From: Paremcibacter congregatus
GTDB lineage: Bacteria; Pseudomonadota; Alphaproteobacteria; Sphingomonadales; Emcibacteraceae
Assembly: GCF_006385135.1 (NCBI RefSeq)
Contig: NZ_CP041025.1
Location: 2,015,501-2,079,500 of the forward strand
Length of the DNA: 64,000 nucleotides
Direction: 5' to 3'
In this document: positions 27,411 to 37,868 of the stretch, in pieces
Numbering within the stretch: position 1 is the first letter of the stretch
Layout of the letters: each line of letters opens with the position of its first letter
Notes under the pieces: model-generated
Databases searched by the model: none
Told to the model about the DNA's origin: nothing
The model's input: only the letters and a program-made list of their open reading frames with translations
Position numbers and translations under genes: made by a program

Positions 27411-28640
27411 CTACTTTATGGTTTCTTTGGCAGGTTTATTCTGCGTGATACGGTCAAATACAGCAGGGTAATTGGCGATGCTGTTCTTCCAGTTCCGCAC
27501 TTCTTCCACATAATGCCGCCCGGCCGCAATAATATCCGGCCATTTATCTCTATTTTCCAAAGTATTGATAATGGTCTGCGCCAAATCTTTAGGACTGTCG
27601 GGGGCGAAAAGAACGCCAGTCTTACCGTCCTCAATCAGTTCATTGTGGCCACCGATATCAGAAGCGGCGACCAGTTTATGCTGGGCCATGGCTTCCAGCG
27701 GCTTTAACGGTGTCACCAAATCGGTAAGTCGCATTTTCTTACGAGGATAAACGAAGATATCCACCTGGTTATAATAATCCTGAACCTTGTCATGGGGCAC
27801 ACGCCCGGTAAACATTACATGTTTTTCAATATTATAAGCCTCAACCAGCTGTTTAAGATTATCTTCTTCCGGACCGCCCCCGACCAGAAGAATTTTCACT
27901 TCTGGAAAATTTCGCCGAATACGCGGCAAGGCCTGCAGCAGAATTTCAATCCCTTCATAATCATAAAAGGACCCAATAAAACCAAGCACAACAGCACCAT
28001 CAAGTCCAAGCCGGCTCCGTAATTCCTTATCCGGTTCATGAGAGCCGGAAAATTTAGCAATATCGACTGCGTTGGGAATAAGGGTTATTTTCTCGGCCGG
28101 AATGCCGCGAGACACCAAATCCTGTTTCAGCCCGTTACAAATAACAGTTACCGCGTCCGCTTCCCGAGCGACCTTGGTTTCCATATCCCGGGTCATGCGA
28201 TACCGTAGGTCTCCTTCTTTACAGGACCCGTGGCTCACCGCCGCGTCTTCCCAGAAAGCTCTAATTTCATAGAGCACCGGAATATTGAATTCCTTACCAA
28301 CCGCGACCGCCGCCATGCCGTTCAACATCGGGGAATGTGCCTGAATGACGTCCACTTTTTCATTCTTAAGGATTTCACGCAGGCGTTTTTTTAGGCTGCG
28401 CACTACTTCATACTGATTGATCACCGGTAATTTGGCGAAAATCTTGTTGTACCGCGTCGTTCGGAAAAAATGCAAATCCTCAACAGTTTCCTCCGCCCCC
28501 TCCGGATTGAGATGTTTGATGCTTGTCACATGACGGGTCTCATAGCCCAACGCTCTCTGTTCCCGTAAAATCTGGTAACTGCGGAAAGTATAACCGCTAT
28601 GCAGCGGAATGGAATGGTCAAAAACATGCAGAATACGCAT
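27411..28640 (-). CDS. XrtA/PEP-CTERM-associated glycosyltransferase (TIGR04063-like)
   Basis: This 409-aa GT4-type transferase matches the exosortase A-associated subfamily. The start MRILHVFDHSIPLHSGYTFR is highly typical, and YIPNAVD-type sequence (LIPNAVDIAKF), GFIGSFYDYEGIEILLQALP and the C-terminal LVTPLKPLEAMAQHKLVAASDIGG region follow. It should act in the cytoplasm in exopolysaccharide assembly. It overlaps the preceding transferase gene as TGATG at 28640, so both are translated together. It ends the long minus-strand locus. Confidence 0.9.
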   Translation of the reverse strand: MRILHVFDHSIPLHSGYTFRSYQILREQRALGYETRHVTSIKHLNPEGAEETVEDLHFFRTTRYNKIFAKLPVINQYEVVRSLKKRLREILKNEKVDVIQAHSPMLNGMAAVAVGKEFNIPVLYEIRAFWEDAAVSHGSCKEGDLRYRMTRDMETKVAREADAVTVICNGLKQDLVSRGIPAEKITLIPNAVDIAKFSGSHEPDKELRSRLGLDGAVVLGFIGSFYDYEGIEILLQALPRIRRNFPEVKILLVGGGPEEDNLKQLVEAYNIEKHVMFTGRVPHDKVQDYYNQVDIFVYPRKKMRLTDLVTPLKPLEAMAQHKLVAASDIGGHNELIEDGKTGVLFAPDSPKDLAQTIINTLENRDKWPDIIAAGRHYVEEVRNWKNSIANYPAVFDRITQNKPAKETIK

Positions 28641-29872
28641 CAGTTAAACTCTTTAGTTTTATGTTTCTCAGTAAATGCCGTCAGGGTCCGGGTAATACAG
28701 TCATCAAACAGCGTCATCGCCCGGGGCCAGTTATGATGCGACATCACCCTCTCCCGCCCGGCAATTGCCAGACGTTTTCTGGCCGTGCTGTCCTCAAACA
28801 GATGTGAAATATGGGCAACATACTCTTCCGGTGTTGTCGCCGCCAGGATATGCTCCCCCACTACCGCGTCAACACCACGGGCCGCAGTTCGGCTACTGAC
28901 CACGGGCACCCCCATGGCCATGCCTTCCAGAATTTTATTCTGGGTACCGCGGGCGATTTCCAGTGGGGTTACCATTACCGCTGATTTCCGCACATATGTT
29001 CTGATATCATCAACCGTTCCCGTAACCGTTATCCCTGGCCTGTTATTCAAGGCCAGAATGTTTGCCGGCGGTTCGGCGCCAATAACCGTAAGATTGGCCT
29101 CCGGGTATTTTTCTCTCAGTTTTGGCAATACCGTGTCACAAAAAGACAGGACGCATTCCTCATTCGGATAATAATCCATACGCCCAACAAAACTGATGCC
29201 GTAAGGATCATAATCAGCATCTCCCGCCTGACCATCCGGGGTAAAGAAATCAAAATCAACCCCGTTCGGGAAGAAACCGGATGCTACTCCGGTTTGATAA
29301 CTGTCCAGGGTGTCCACTTCAAAATCTGTAGCGCAACTGCACAGGTCAAATTCACCGCAAAGTTTTTTTTCTTCCCGTTCCAGCTTCCGCCCTTCAAGCC
29401 GATAACCAAAGCTCACCGGCCAGGGTTTAAAATTGGCGAAGGCCAGCCATTTCTGGCTGTCCATATCGCAAAAATCGAGAAGTTTGGGAATGGTCGTAAC
29501 ATGAGACACATATTGAGCCGCCGTCGAGCTAAACACCACGATGAGATCAAAGGCGGTTTTATCCAACAGACGATTAACTTCTGTCTGCAAGGCCCGCGAA
29601 TAGAAGAACCCCATGGAAGAAGGTTCCGATGTCAAAAGACGCGCCCCCATCCGCAAGGCCTGAACCGGATTTCTGACCTCACACAGGACAAATTCTTCAC
29701 AGTAATCGGCAATGCCCTGACACTCTGCTGCTTCCCCTGACGATCTGGCGAGAGAGGCAACCGTTACCTTATGACCCGCACCTTGCAGATGCTTGACCAT
29801 ATTAAAGGATCGAATTTTATCCCCCCGGGTTGGTGGATAGGGAAACCGATGACTTAAAAACAGAATATTCAC
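28640..29872 (-). CDS. XrtA/PEP-CTERM-associated sugar transferase (TIGR03087-like)
   Basis: This 410-aa transferase begins MNILFLSHRFPYPPTRGDKIRSF, the hallmark of the TIGR03087 PEP-CTERM/EpsH1-associated subfamily. Donor-domain motifs ISFVGRMDYYPNEECVLSF, GTVDDIRTYVRKSAVMVTPL and RGTQNKILEGMAMGVPVVSS follow. It probably adds a sugar to the EPS repeat unit. Its stop and the next start overlap (TGATG). A perfect hairpin (29895-29935) separates it from prsT upstream. Confidence 0.92.
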   Translation of the reverse strand: MNILFLSHRFPYPPTRGDKIRSFNMVKHLQGAGHKVTVASLARSSGEAAECQGIADYCEEFVLCEVRNPVQALRMGARLLTSEPSSMGFFYSRALQTEVNRLLDKTAFDLIVVFSSTAAQYVSHVTTIPKLLDFCDMDSQKWLAFANFKPWPVSFGYRLEGRKLEREEKKLCGEFDLCSCATDFEVDTLDSYQTGVASGFFPNGVDFDFFTPDGQAGDADYDPYGISFVGRMDYYPNEECVLSFCDTVLPKLREKYPEANLTVIGAEPPANILALNNRPGITVTGTVDDIRTYVRKSAVMVTPLEIARGTQNKILEGMAMGVPVVSSRTAARGVDAVVGEHILAATTPEEYVAHISHLFEDSTARKRLAIAGRERVMSHHNWPRAMTLFDDCITRTLTAFTEKHKTKEFN

Positions 29873-29894
29873 ACATTATACTCAATTGGGAGAG

Positions 29895-29935
29895 TGAATG
29901 ACCTGCGGTTCTTCCAGAAGAGCACAGGTCATTCA
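29895..29935. repeat. Perfect 11-bp inverted repeat between prsT and glycosyltransferase
   Basis: TGAATGACCTG (29895-29905) pairs with CAGGTCATTCA (29925-29935) around a 19-nt loop, 2 bp past the prsT stop on the minus strand. No U-run follows. It may protect the upstream mRNA from 3' decay or partly attenuate the glycosyltransferase genes. Confidence 0.7.
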
Positions 29936-29937
29936 GC

Positions 29938-32718
29938 TTAATTGGACAGTTCGTTGAGAAGTTTGCGGGCGTCTTTCACACCTGTGAAGTTCTCACCAGA
30001 AGCTACGACCACTTCGAGTTCGCGCCGAGCCGCAGATTTCCGGCCAGCCTTATTCAAGGCGAACGCATAATGATAGCGAATTTCCGCCATTTTCGGCGCC
30101 TTGCTGACCGCCTTCTGAAGTAAATTCAACCCTTTCTGATTCTGGCCCTGCTGAACCAATATCCAGGCATATGTATCAATAAAACTTGCCTCTTCAGGAT
30201 AAAGATTGAAGGCCCGCTCTGCCGCACCGAGAGCCTTCGGCCCTTGGCCAACCTGACTATAAAGCCAGGCGATATTGTTTAGCGCAACGGCATTACCGCT
30301 ATCCTGTTCCAGAATAACTTCATAATGGGAAATCGCATCGGGGTAATTCTCCTGTTGCAAATATTGGCTTGCCAAGACATGCCGAACCATCAAATCATTG
30401 CGATTTGTGGTCAGCCATTTATTCATGATGCCCACACCCTTTTCACCCTGGCCATTGCGAATATAGCTGCTGGCTATATCGACGGTAAACCGGCTACCTT
30501 TTGCCCCGAGTTCCGCCGCTTTCTCGAAACTCTCCAGAGCTTTTGCGGGTTCACCCTGCGAACCATAAAGCCGGCCTTCGACAACATATCCAAGAGGACT
30601 TTCCGGGTTCAGTTCCTTGACTTCCTTAATATAATCATGGGCCTTTTCGAATTTTCCATCTCTCGATTCCAGGCTCACCATTTCGACCAGAATCCCGTCT
30701 TTCTTGTCTGACAGAGACAATGCTTTTAACAAGGATTCCCGCGCTGCGGAAATTTCGTTATTGCGCAACTGAGAACGCCCTAATAATTGATAGGCCCCTG
30801 CACTATTCCCCAGGATCGCAGCCATGCGTTCAAAGTTCGCAACAGCGCCGGAGGTATCCTGCATCATCAAATTGATATTGCCCGTGGCTTCATAACCTGC
30901 CGCCTGATCCGGGAAATCCGTGATAATTTGCTGGGCAATGGCTTTCGCCCGTTCCAGCTTCTTCTGTCTGATGAGAAATTCGGAAAACTCAATCCGGGTT
31001 CTTAAATTATCGGGAGAGGCTGAAATAGCCTGCTGGTAGTAATTTTCCGCCTCTTCCAGATCATTGTTCTTGGCCGAATATTGCGCCATGGCTTGCAATG
31101 CACCGGCATGTTTGGCATCAGCATCCAAAATATCTTTGTAAATCTGCAGTCCAGCGGCATCATTACCTTCCTTGAACTCTAAACGCGCCAAATTCATAGA
31201 AGCAGAATGATACGTTGGCGCCACGTCCAGTGCTTTCCTGAATTGCGTCCGCGCCTTTTCCGTCTGCTTCAGCCCCACATAGGCTGCACCTTTCAGGTTG
31301 TAGCCTACTGGATTCTTGCCATCCTGCTTGATCAGACGATCTGCACCTTCAATTGCCTGGTCATATTTCTGTTCCCGTAAAGAGATCAGGGTAAGAAAAA
31401 CCGCCGCCTGTTTCGAATTCGGGTCTTCCTGAAGGATTGCCGCCAGTCCTTCCTGGGCCGCTTCTGAATCACCCGAGGCCAGGCGGCTCAACGCCAATTG
31501 CGTCTTGAGTGTATTCTCGCCCGGTTTTTTCTCGACTGATTTTTCAAAATAGGCCGTGCCTTCTTCAAATTTGCCAAGCTTCATGCTAGCGCTGCCCAAA
31601 AGCGCATAAATTACAGAATCCGCTTTGTTATCTTCCACCAAAGGCATCAGTGTCGTAATGGCCTGTTCCGCTTCCCCCTGCCGCAGCAAAGAGGCCCCCA
31701 GAAGGCGACGGGCGACAATATTATCGGGCGCAATTTTAATCAGTTTATCCAGATGATAGATCGCCTGCGCATAATTGGCTTTGGAATAATTCATCACTCC
31801 CCGCAACACTAACGCTCCGGGGAAGTTATCCAGAACCTGACCGGATGCGTTCAGATATTCTTCCGCCTTGTCCAATTGGTTCTTCCGCGCATAAATCACC
31901 GCCGCCAGATAGTTGGCCAGGGGATGTTTTGGCGCCATGGAGAAAACAACATCGAGACGCTCCAGGGCCTCATCAGAACGTTGCAGATCGAAAAGTACGG
32001 CCGCAGATTTAAACAACGCCAACAGGTTTTTCGGTTGGTATTCCAACGCCTGTTCAAAATACCCCTGAGATTTTTCCGGACCGCTGTGCAAATTGACCAT
32101 ATCCCCTTTCAGGATAAGCCCGTCCACATTTTTCGGGTTCAGAACCAGAGCTTCATCAACCTTCTCTTCAGCCTTTTTCAAATCCTTCTGCAGGTAATAA
32201 ACCTGGGCGATAGCAACACTGAGAGCATCACTCTGACCCGAAATTTCCTCGCCTTTCGTATAAAAAGACAGAGCTTCATCCAGATGTTTCAGGCCCTGAT
32301 GCGCCTTGCCAATAATCAGATAAACCTTGCCTTTTTCCTCTTCTTTGACAGCATCAACACTCAAGCGATCAAGAATTTGCTGATAGTCCTGACGCAGCAA
32401 CCGAGATTCACTCATTTTCACGATGACATCTGATTCCGGCAACCCAAGCTTGATAGCCCGGTTATATTCCTTCTCCGCCGAGATTGGATTCATGGTCTTT
32501 AAATAAAGATCCCCCAACATCACCCTGTATTGCGGATTTTTTGGATCGGCAACAATGGCGTTCTTCATTTGTATGATTGCGGCTTTCATATCCCCCTTTT
32601 TAAGGTAGGTTTCCGCATCCTGAATATATGGCGCACTCTTGTCATTGCCTACCGCAGATAAAGCCGGTGCTGTTGTTGCCATCAGCAATGCAATACTTAA
32701 TGTTGTTAGATTTCTCAT
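29938..32718 (-). CDS. prsT: PrsT-type TPR protein of the XrtA/PEP-CTERM system
   Basis: This 926-aa exported protein is built almost wholly of TPR repeats (more than 20) after a signal peptide at about 1-22. Repeats such as GDMKAAIIQMKNAIVADPKN, NAVALNNIAWLYSQVGQGPK and ASFIDTYAWILVQQGQNQKG match PrsT, the TPR protein encoded with XrtA-type EPS genes. In known members the signal has a lipobox; here it ends in ALSA with no Cys, so this copy is probably soluble in the periplasm. It may scaffold EPS export. It lies directly downstream of prsR. Confidence 0.9.
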   Translation of the reverse strand: MRNLTTLSIALLMATTAPALSAVGNDKSAPYIQDAETYLKKGDMKAAIIQMKNAIVADPKNPQYRVMLGDLYLKTMNPISAEKEYNRAIKLGLPESDVIVKMSESRLLRQDYQQILDRLSVDAVKEEEKGKVYLIIGKAHQGLKHLDEALSFYTKGEEISGQSDALSVAIAQVYYLQKDLKKAEEKVDEALVLNPKNVDGLILKGDMVNLHSGPEKSQGYFEQALEYQPKNLLALFKSAAVLFDLQRSDEALERLDVVFSMAPKHPLANYLAAVIYARKNQLDKAEEYLNASGQVLDNFPGALVLRGVMNYSKANYAQAIYHLDKLIKIAPDNIVARRLLGASLLRQGEAEQAITTLMPLVEDNKADSVIYALLGSASMKLGKFEEGTAYFEKSVEKKPGENTLKTQLALSRLASGDSEAAQEGLAAILQEDPNSKQAAVFLTLISLREQKYDQAIEGADRLIKQDGKNPVGYNLKGAAYVGLKQTEKARTQFRKALDVAPTYHSASMNLARLEFKEGNDAAGLQIYKDILDADAKHAGALQAMAQYSAKNNDLEEAENYYQQAISASPDNLRTRIEFSEFLIRQKKLERAKAIAQQIITDFPDQAAGYEATGNINLMMQDTSGAVANFERMAAILGNSAGAYQLLGRSQLRNNEISAARESLLKALSLSDKKDGILVEMVSLESRDGKFEKAHDYIKEVKELNPESPLGYVVEGRLYGSQGEPAKALESFEKAAELGAKGSRFTVDIASSYIRNGQGEKGVGIMNKWLTTNRNDLMVRHVLASQYLQQENYPDAISHYEVILEQDSGNAVALNNIAWLYSQVGQGPKALGAAERAFNLYPEEASFIDTYAWILVQQGQNQKGLNLLQKAVSKAPKMAEIRYHYAFALNKAGRKSAARRELEVVVASGENFTGVKDARKLLNELSN

Positions 32719-32786
32719 ATTTTAGTCCCCTGTCCTTATTTTTTATAGGGCCTCTTCTGCATCGTTGGACCAGAAGTAGTGCGTAT

Positions 32787-34142
32787 TTATAAAACTATAT
32801 CATATTGTTTCACCAAACCATAGAAGGTCGGGCGGCTTACCCCCAAAATCTTGGCGGCGCGGCTGACATTGCCACTGGCTTGCGCCATAGCTTTGTTGAT
32901 TGCGCGGATATCGGCATTCTCTCTTACGACTTTCAGGTTCAGGACCTCGACCTGGTCTTCCTTAATATTCAACTCAAGGTCATCTGCGGTAATTTTCTTA
33001 CCGTTACACATAATGACCGATCGTTTGATCCGGTTTTCCAGTTCCCGGACATTTCCGGGCCAGTTATAAGACGCAATCGCAACCAGAGCGTCTTGCGAAA
33101 ATCCCATAATCTGCTTTTTAAGATCATCATTGAACTTCGACAGAAAAGCTTTTGAAAGCAATATTGCATCCCCTTCCCTGTCAGCCAGGGTCGGGATATT
33201 GATGATAATCTCACTAAGCCGGTAAAAAAGATCTTCCCGGAAATTACCGTTGGCGATATCCCCTTCAAGATCCTGATGCGTGGCACATACAACACGCACA
33301 TCTACCGGAATTTCCCGGCGGCCACCAATGCGCTCAATCACCCGTTCCTGCAAGAACCGCAGCAATTTCACCTGGAGCGGGAATTGCAGGTCGCCAATCT
33401 CGTCAAGAAACAAGGTTCCCCCCTGGGCCATTTCAATTTTACCAATGGTCTGCTTGACGGCCCCGGTAAACGCCCCTTTTTCATAGCCGAACAGCTCGCT
33501 TTCCAGCAAATTTTCCGGAATGGCCGCGCAGTTGATCGCGACGAATCTCCCGTCCTTACGATCGCTCAGGTTATGCACCGCCCGGGCCAGAAGCTCTTTC
33601 CCTGTCCCGCTGGCCCCCAACAACATGACAGATACATTGGCCGGCGCAACCCGTTCGACCATATCACACACTTTATACATGCTGTCACAGCCGGTAATCA
33701 GGCCCTGAAAACGTGTTGCACCAGCGGCTTCTGCCAAACGCCGGTTTTCTGCTTCCAGGTCATAAAGACGGAATGCCCTGTCCACGATCAATCCCAATTG
33801 GTCAGGGTCAACCGGCTTTTCATAGAAATCATATGCTCCCATATTGATGGCCTTGAGCGCACTTTCATGGGCGCCGTGTCCGCTGGCTACGATGACTTTA
33901 GTATGAGGCGCCACTTTGAGAATTTCTTCCAGTGTTGCAAAGCCCTCTGTTGTGCCGTCCGGGTCGGGCGGCAGGCCCAGGTCCAAGGTCACCACAGCCG
34001 GTTTCTTCTCCGCCAGAATGGCCAGGGCTTCCGTCCGGTCGCCGGCAATCGTCGCTGAATAAGCTTCGAAATTCCATTTATACTGCCGTTGAAGACCTGG
34101 GTCATCCTCCACCACCATTAAATTTCTTTTTTCTTCCGTCAT
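32787..34142 (-). CDS. prsR: PrsR, sigma-54 response regulator of the PEP-CTERM system
   Basis: This 451-aa NtrC-type activator has a receiver domain (about 7-125, phospho-acceptor D54 in TLDLGLPPDP). A sigma-54 AAA+ domain (about 145-385) carries Walker A GASGTGKE (176-183), GAFTGA (223-228, contact with sigma-54) and LFLDEIGDL. A C-terminal Fis-type HTH ends in ISRAAKILGV-like SRAAKILGVSRPTFYGLVKQ. The PEP-CTERM-box regulator subfamily (TIGR02915) is indicated by this form and place. prsK ends 15 bp upstream. Likely target: the sigma-54 promoter at 43709-43724. Confidence 0.95.
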   Translation of the reverse strand: MTEEKRNLMVVEDDPGLQRQYKWNFEAYSATIAGDRTEALAILAEKKPAVVTLDLGLPPDPDGTTEGFATLEEILKVAPHTKVIVASGHGAHESALKAINMGAYDFYEKPVDPDQLGLIVDRAFRLYDLEAENRRLAEAAGATRFQGLITGCDSMYKVCDMVERVAPANVSVMLLGASGTGKELLARAVHNLSDRKDGRFVAINCAAIPENLLESELFGYEKGAFTGAVKQTIGKIEMAQGGTLFLDEIGDLQFPLQVKLLRFLQERVIERIGGRREIPVDVRVVCATHQDLEGDIANGNFREDLFYRLSEIIINIPTLADREGDAILLSKAFLSKFNDDLKKQIMGFSQDALVAIASYNWPGNVRELENRIKRSVIMCNGKKITADDLELNIKEDQVEVLNLKVVRENADIRAINKAMAQASGNVSRAAKILGVSRPTFYGLVKQYDIVL

Positions 34143-34157
34143 ATTCCGATTCTTACC

Positions 34158-36263
34158 CTATAATACCAATTCGTTATTATCTAAAGCCATCCGAAGATAA
34201 ACTTTCATTGTTGTTCCTTCACCAGGGGTGCTGCTAACATTCAAACGTCCCCCCAGGCTTTTAATCATTTCACGACTTTCATAAGCGCCTATGCCATATC
34301 CGTTCTTTTTGGTGGAACGGAACGGTCGGAAGAGTTCATTCTTAATAAAGTCCTGATCCATGCCATGACCATTATCGCTAACCTTGATGATCGCGAATTC
34401 CCCTTCCCGGGAAAGCTGGACACCGATTTTCATATCTTCTTCTGCGCACGCTTCCCGGGCATTTTCGATCAAATGCATCATAACCGTTTCCACAGTTTCT
34501 GCGTCCGCCAGTACATCCAGATCACAATCATAGCCATCAAAGTTAACTGCAAGCACCCCGTTATTATATCGTCCTATAATATCGCCGATCAATTGACAAA
34601 GGTCCAGACTATCGTCCGTTTTTTCTTTGGCCGGTTCCTGCACAATGGTAATGCGTGACAAAAGGCTGTTCATCTTGGCCACAGAGTCCTGTACCGTCAG
34701 CACCATGTCTTTTTGGAATTCAGGGTTGGTGGCATGCTTCTCTGCATTTTTGACCATCAGGGACAGTTGGCTGGTAAGGTTCTTGATGTCGTGCACCACA
34801 AACGCAAATTTCCGGTTAAAGGAGTCAAATTCCCGCGTTTCCGCCAACGCCATCTCCGATACCTGCTCCGCCAGATAACTCGCTACCTGACGGCCGATGG
34901 TTTTTACCAAATCCGTGCTTTCCCAATTCAGACTGCTTTTGACCCGCGGTTGCAGAAGAACCACGAAACCAATCAGTTTTCCCAGGTGCACCAGAGGCAA
35001 AACCAGCCAATAGCGAGAATTTGCCGCAATCCATTCTGGAAGAGCAATATCATGTTGCGCAACTTTACCATTTTCGGCCTGCTCATTCAGGTCAATAACC
35101 CATTCCTTACGCGCCAGAAAGTCAATAAATGTATCTTTCGAAGACAGCTCCCCCTCTTCGTCATAAGGGAAATTCCATTTGGCCGCCAATTGATAGACAT
35201 CCGGTTGATCACACAGCCATAAGGCGCCGCCCGGACTATCCATGACGTCGGCAAGAGATTTAATCGACCTTTCCCGCAGGTTATAATGCTCCCCCGTATC
35301 AGACATGGTCTTAATAAACTTCAGCCATTCTTCCCGATAGTCATAGCGGTATTTGAAAAAATGTTTGGTGAGGAACACCTGGGTGATGGCCCTGAAACGA
35401 CCGGACGTGATAAAAATCACCAACCCGACCAGCGCGATCAGTATAAACGTCGCCTGCAGGAGATTTCCCCACTTACCACCATAATTTTGTAAGAAATAGC
35501 CTGCAGATGCCATACCGATAAGATAAGCCCCCGTCCCGATCAAGGTTACGGTGTGAAACACCACCTTACGGGAAAACCCGATGTTCATTTTCCAGGTCGG
35601 ATTACGCGAAACCGACAGAGCCAGAAGAGGAACGATAATGAAATTAACCAGACCTCTGGCCTCATACAGTTTTACGCCAATTGCGCTGAACAGAAGAGTG
35701 TCTGCAAACAGCAGAAAATCATATATGTATAAGGATCCGACACTCAGCAACAGCAACCGAATGCCCCACCGGCTTCCGACAGAAGAATTGCGATACAGAT
35801 TTTCCACAAGCAGAAAGATTATGATGCATAGTATCAGAATACTGTACACCTTAAGATCATTTGGATACTCAAAGCCTAGAATGCCGAAATCGGCACCCAG
35901 TTCCACCATATTCAAGGTAAAGATGACGCCCAAACCCGTGAATAGATAGCGATACAGCTTTCGGCCCAGTTCTGGATTACCTTGCATGTGCCACATGCGT
36001 GTCAGCAACGCGGCAAAGAAAAATATCCAGGCGATCCCCCGCAAAGTTTCAAGGACAGGCAGAAAAAGTGATAAAACAAGAACCCCAGAGAAAGTCAACG
36101 CGGTCACTAACGACCATAATGCGCTTACCAGAATGGCTACATTGAGCCAGAGATTATCCCCCGTATTTTGCTTTCTCACCACCAAGTAGAGAGATAAGAG
36201 AAAATAAGCCCCCCCCGAGAGGACGAAGGTTATGAAACCTATGTCACCGAATTCTTTTTCCAT
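34158..36263 (-). CDS. prsK: PrsK, sensor histidine kinase of the PEP-CTERM system
   Basis: This 701-aa kinase has about nine N-terminal membrane helices (1-300). A GAF-like domain (about 315-470) and a dimerisation/phospho-acceptor helix (FAFVVHDIKNLTSQLSLMVK, His near 490) follow. The HATPase domain (about 575-695) carries HLIENAREACAEED, DNGHGMD, GYGIGAYESREMIKSLGG and STPGEGT. It pairs with PrsR, the gene just after it on the same strand. The signal is unknown; the many TM helices suggest sensing of envelope or EPS state. Confidence 0.93.
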   Translation of the reverse strand: MEKEFGDIGFITFVLSGGAYFLLSLYLVVRKQNTGDNLWLNVAILVSALWSLVTALTFSGVLVLSLFLPVLETLRGIAWIFFFAALLTRMWHMQGNPELGRKLYRYLFTGLGVIFTLNMVELGADFGILGFEYPNDLKVYSILILCIIIFLLVENLYRNSSVGSRWGIRLLLLSVGSLYIYDFLLFADTLLFSAIGVKLYEARGLVNFIIVPLLALSVSRNPTWKMNIGFSRKVVFHTVTLIGTGAYLIGMASAGYFLQNYGGKWGNLLQATFILIALVGLVIFITSGRFRAITQVFLTKHFFKYRYDYREEWLKFIKTMSDTGEHYNLRERSIKSLADVMDSPGGALWLCDQPDVYQLAAKWNFPYDEEGELSSKDTFIDFLARKEWVIDLNEQAENGKVAQHDIALPEWIAANSRYWLVLPLVHLGKLIGFVVLLQPRVKSSLNWESTDLVKTIGRQVASYLAEQVSEMALAETREFDSFNRKFAFVVHDIKNLTSQLSLMVKNAEKHATNPEFQKDMVLTVQDSVAKMNSLLSRITIVQEPAKEKTDDSLDLCQLIGDIIGRYNNGVLAVNFDGYDCDLDVLADAETVETVMMHLIENAREACAEEDMKIGVQLSREGEFAIIKVSDNGHGMDQDFIKNELFRPFRSTKKNGYGIGAYESREMIKSLGGRLNVSSTPGEGTTMKVYLRMALDNNELVL

Positions 36264-36272
36264 TGTGTCGTT

Positions 36273-37661
36273 TTACCTCACCCCGTCTGGCCATAATACT
36301 ACGCGCACAGTCTGAATAAGTATAAGGAAATCAAGGAACAATGAATAGTTCTTAATATAATAAAGGTCGTATTCCAGTTTACGCTTGGTATCCTCTTCGG
36401 AGGCGCCATAGGGATAATTCAACTGAGCCCACCCGGTAATACCCGGCTTGACCCAGTGCCGTTCACCGTAAAAGGGGATTTTTTCCTCTAGCTGTTCAAC
36501 AAAGAAAGGGCGTTCCGGGCGTGGCCCAACAAAGCTCATGGCCCCACCCAAGACATTAAAAATTTGTGGAATTTCATCAATTCGCGTGGCCCGTATAATC
36601 CGACCAACAGCCGTAACCCGCACATCGTTTTTCGCCGCCCATTTCGGGACACCGTCTGCTTCCGCATCAACGGTCATACTGCGGAACTTCAAAACATTAA
36701 AAGGTTTGCCGTTCAGACCTACCCTTTCCTGACGGTACAGCACGGAGCCCTTGCTAGTCGCCTTAACGGCAATCGCCGCCAAAATTAGAATAGGCATACT
36801 TGCAATCAGAAGAAGTAAACTGGCCGACACATCAAACATACGCTTCAGGACCAAATCTATTTCCCGCACACCACCAAAGCCGTCGGAAAAAATCATCCAG
36901 CTCGGGCTTAGATTATGCAGGCTCACCGTGCCCGACTGACGTTCAATGAAGGTCGTCGCATCACAAATGCTGCAGCCCTCCATTTTACAATCAAGCAACT
37001 CCCTGATCGGCAGCGCCTTGCGTCTTTCTTCAATCGCAACGACGATTTCCTGAACCGCGTGTTCCGTCACATAATCCTTAAGGGGCTGCGCATCCTTGAA
37101 AGGCACCGCATCCGAAATCACATCTTCACTTTTATTGATCCGCAGAAAATCAATAAACTCGACGGTACCACCATTATTCTGGCCACAGGTGCGGACCATT
37201 GCAGCGCGCTCTCCGGCTCCAAGAACCAGAACACGCCTTTTCAGACCTTTTAAATCAACGATATGGGTGAATATATACCGACTAAACAGCAACCCCGGAT
37301 AGGTCAGAACAAGCGCATAAACAATCACACTCCGCCAGAGGTCAATCTCTGGCAACATATACAAGACAACCGACAGAATTAAAAAGGATAAGCCCAGGCT
37401 GGTGATCAGGCGAATTCCCGTTACCTTCAGTTCACGACAGGCATCCAGTTGATACAACCCTGTGGCAAGCAATACAATATAAACTACAAATACATACGCC
37501 ATGACTTCAACGGCATAGGTGGAAATGGCCGGCATATCCAGGTCCGCTTGATAAAAACGAAAGCTAAGCCCGGCCCAGATCGCGGCAAGTAAGATAAGAC
37601 ACTCCAGAATTCCAAGATAAAACAAGGATTTAGGAATATAGTGTTTAAATATTCTGATCAT
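36273..37661 (-). CDS. XrtA-associated initiating sugar transferase (TIGR03013-like)
   Basis: This 462-aa polyprenyl-phosphate sugar-1-phosphate transferase should attach the first sugar of the EPS unit to undecaprenyl phosphate at the inner membrane. It has four N-terminal TM helices, a nucleotide-binding-like CoA_binding middle, a fifth TM helix, then the WbaP/PglC-like catalytic domain (VKATSKGSVLYRQERVGLNGK, FRSMTVDAEADGVPKW, RIDEIPQIFNVLGG, FVGPRPERP). The ATG at 37661 (MIRIFKHYIP) is chosen over 37757, as the extra 32 residues are poorly hydrophobic and unlike the family. It is 9 bp upstream of prsK. Confidence 0.92.
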   Translation of the reverse strand: MIRIFKHYIPKSLFYLGILECLILLAAIWAGLSFRFYQADLDMPAISTYAVEVMAYVFVVYIVLLATGLYQLDACRELKVTGIRLITSLGLSFLILSVVLYMLPEIDLWRSVIVYALVLTYPGLLFSRYIFTHIVDLKGLKRRVLVLGAGERAAMVRTCGQNNGGTVEFIDFLRINKSEDVISDAVPFKDAQPLKDYVTEHAVQEIVVAIEERRKALPIRELLDCKMEGCSICDATTFIERQSGTVSLHNLSPSWMIFSDGFGGVREIDLVLKRMFDVSASLLLLIASMPILILAAIAVKATSKGSVLYRQERVGLNGKPFNVLKFRSMTVDAEADGVPKWAAKNDVRVTAVGRIIRATRIDEIPQIFNVLGGAMSFVGPRPERPFFVEQLEEKIPFYGERHWVKPGITGWAQLNYPYGASEEDTKRKLEYDLYYIKNYSLFLDFLILIQTVRVVLWPDGVR

Positions 37662-37868
37662 ATTAAATAATGCAGCCTTTACGCCATTCTTTTTCGAAAT
37701 TTTATTTTGAACGGTCCCTATATACCCCGGGACCCTGCCTTGATTCATACAGACCATAGTAACAATTTATGAAGAAATGATTTCTAAAGCCTTATAAAGA
37801 CGTTAAAAAAAGTTTTTTCTTCACGAACAGGCGCTCTACCATATGTTTCAGATCAATCGCTGAAACAA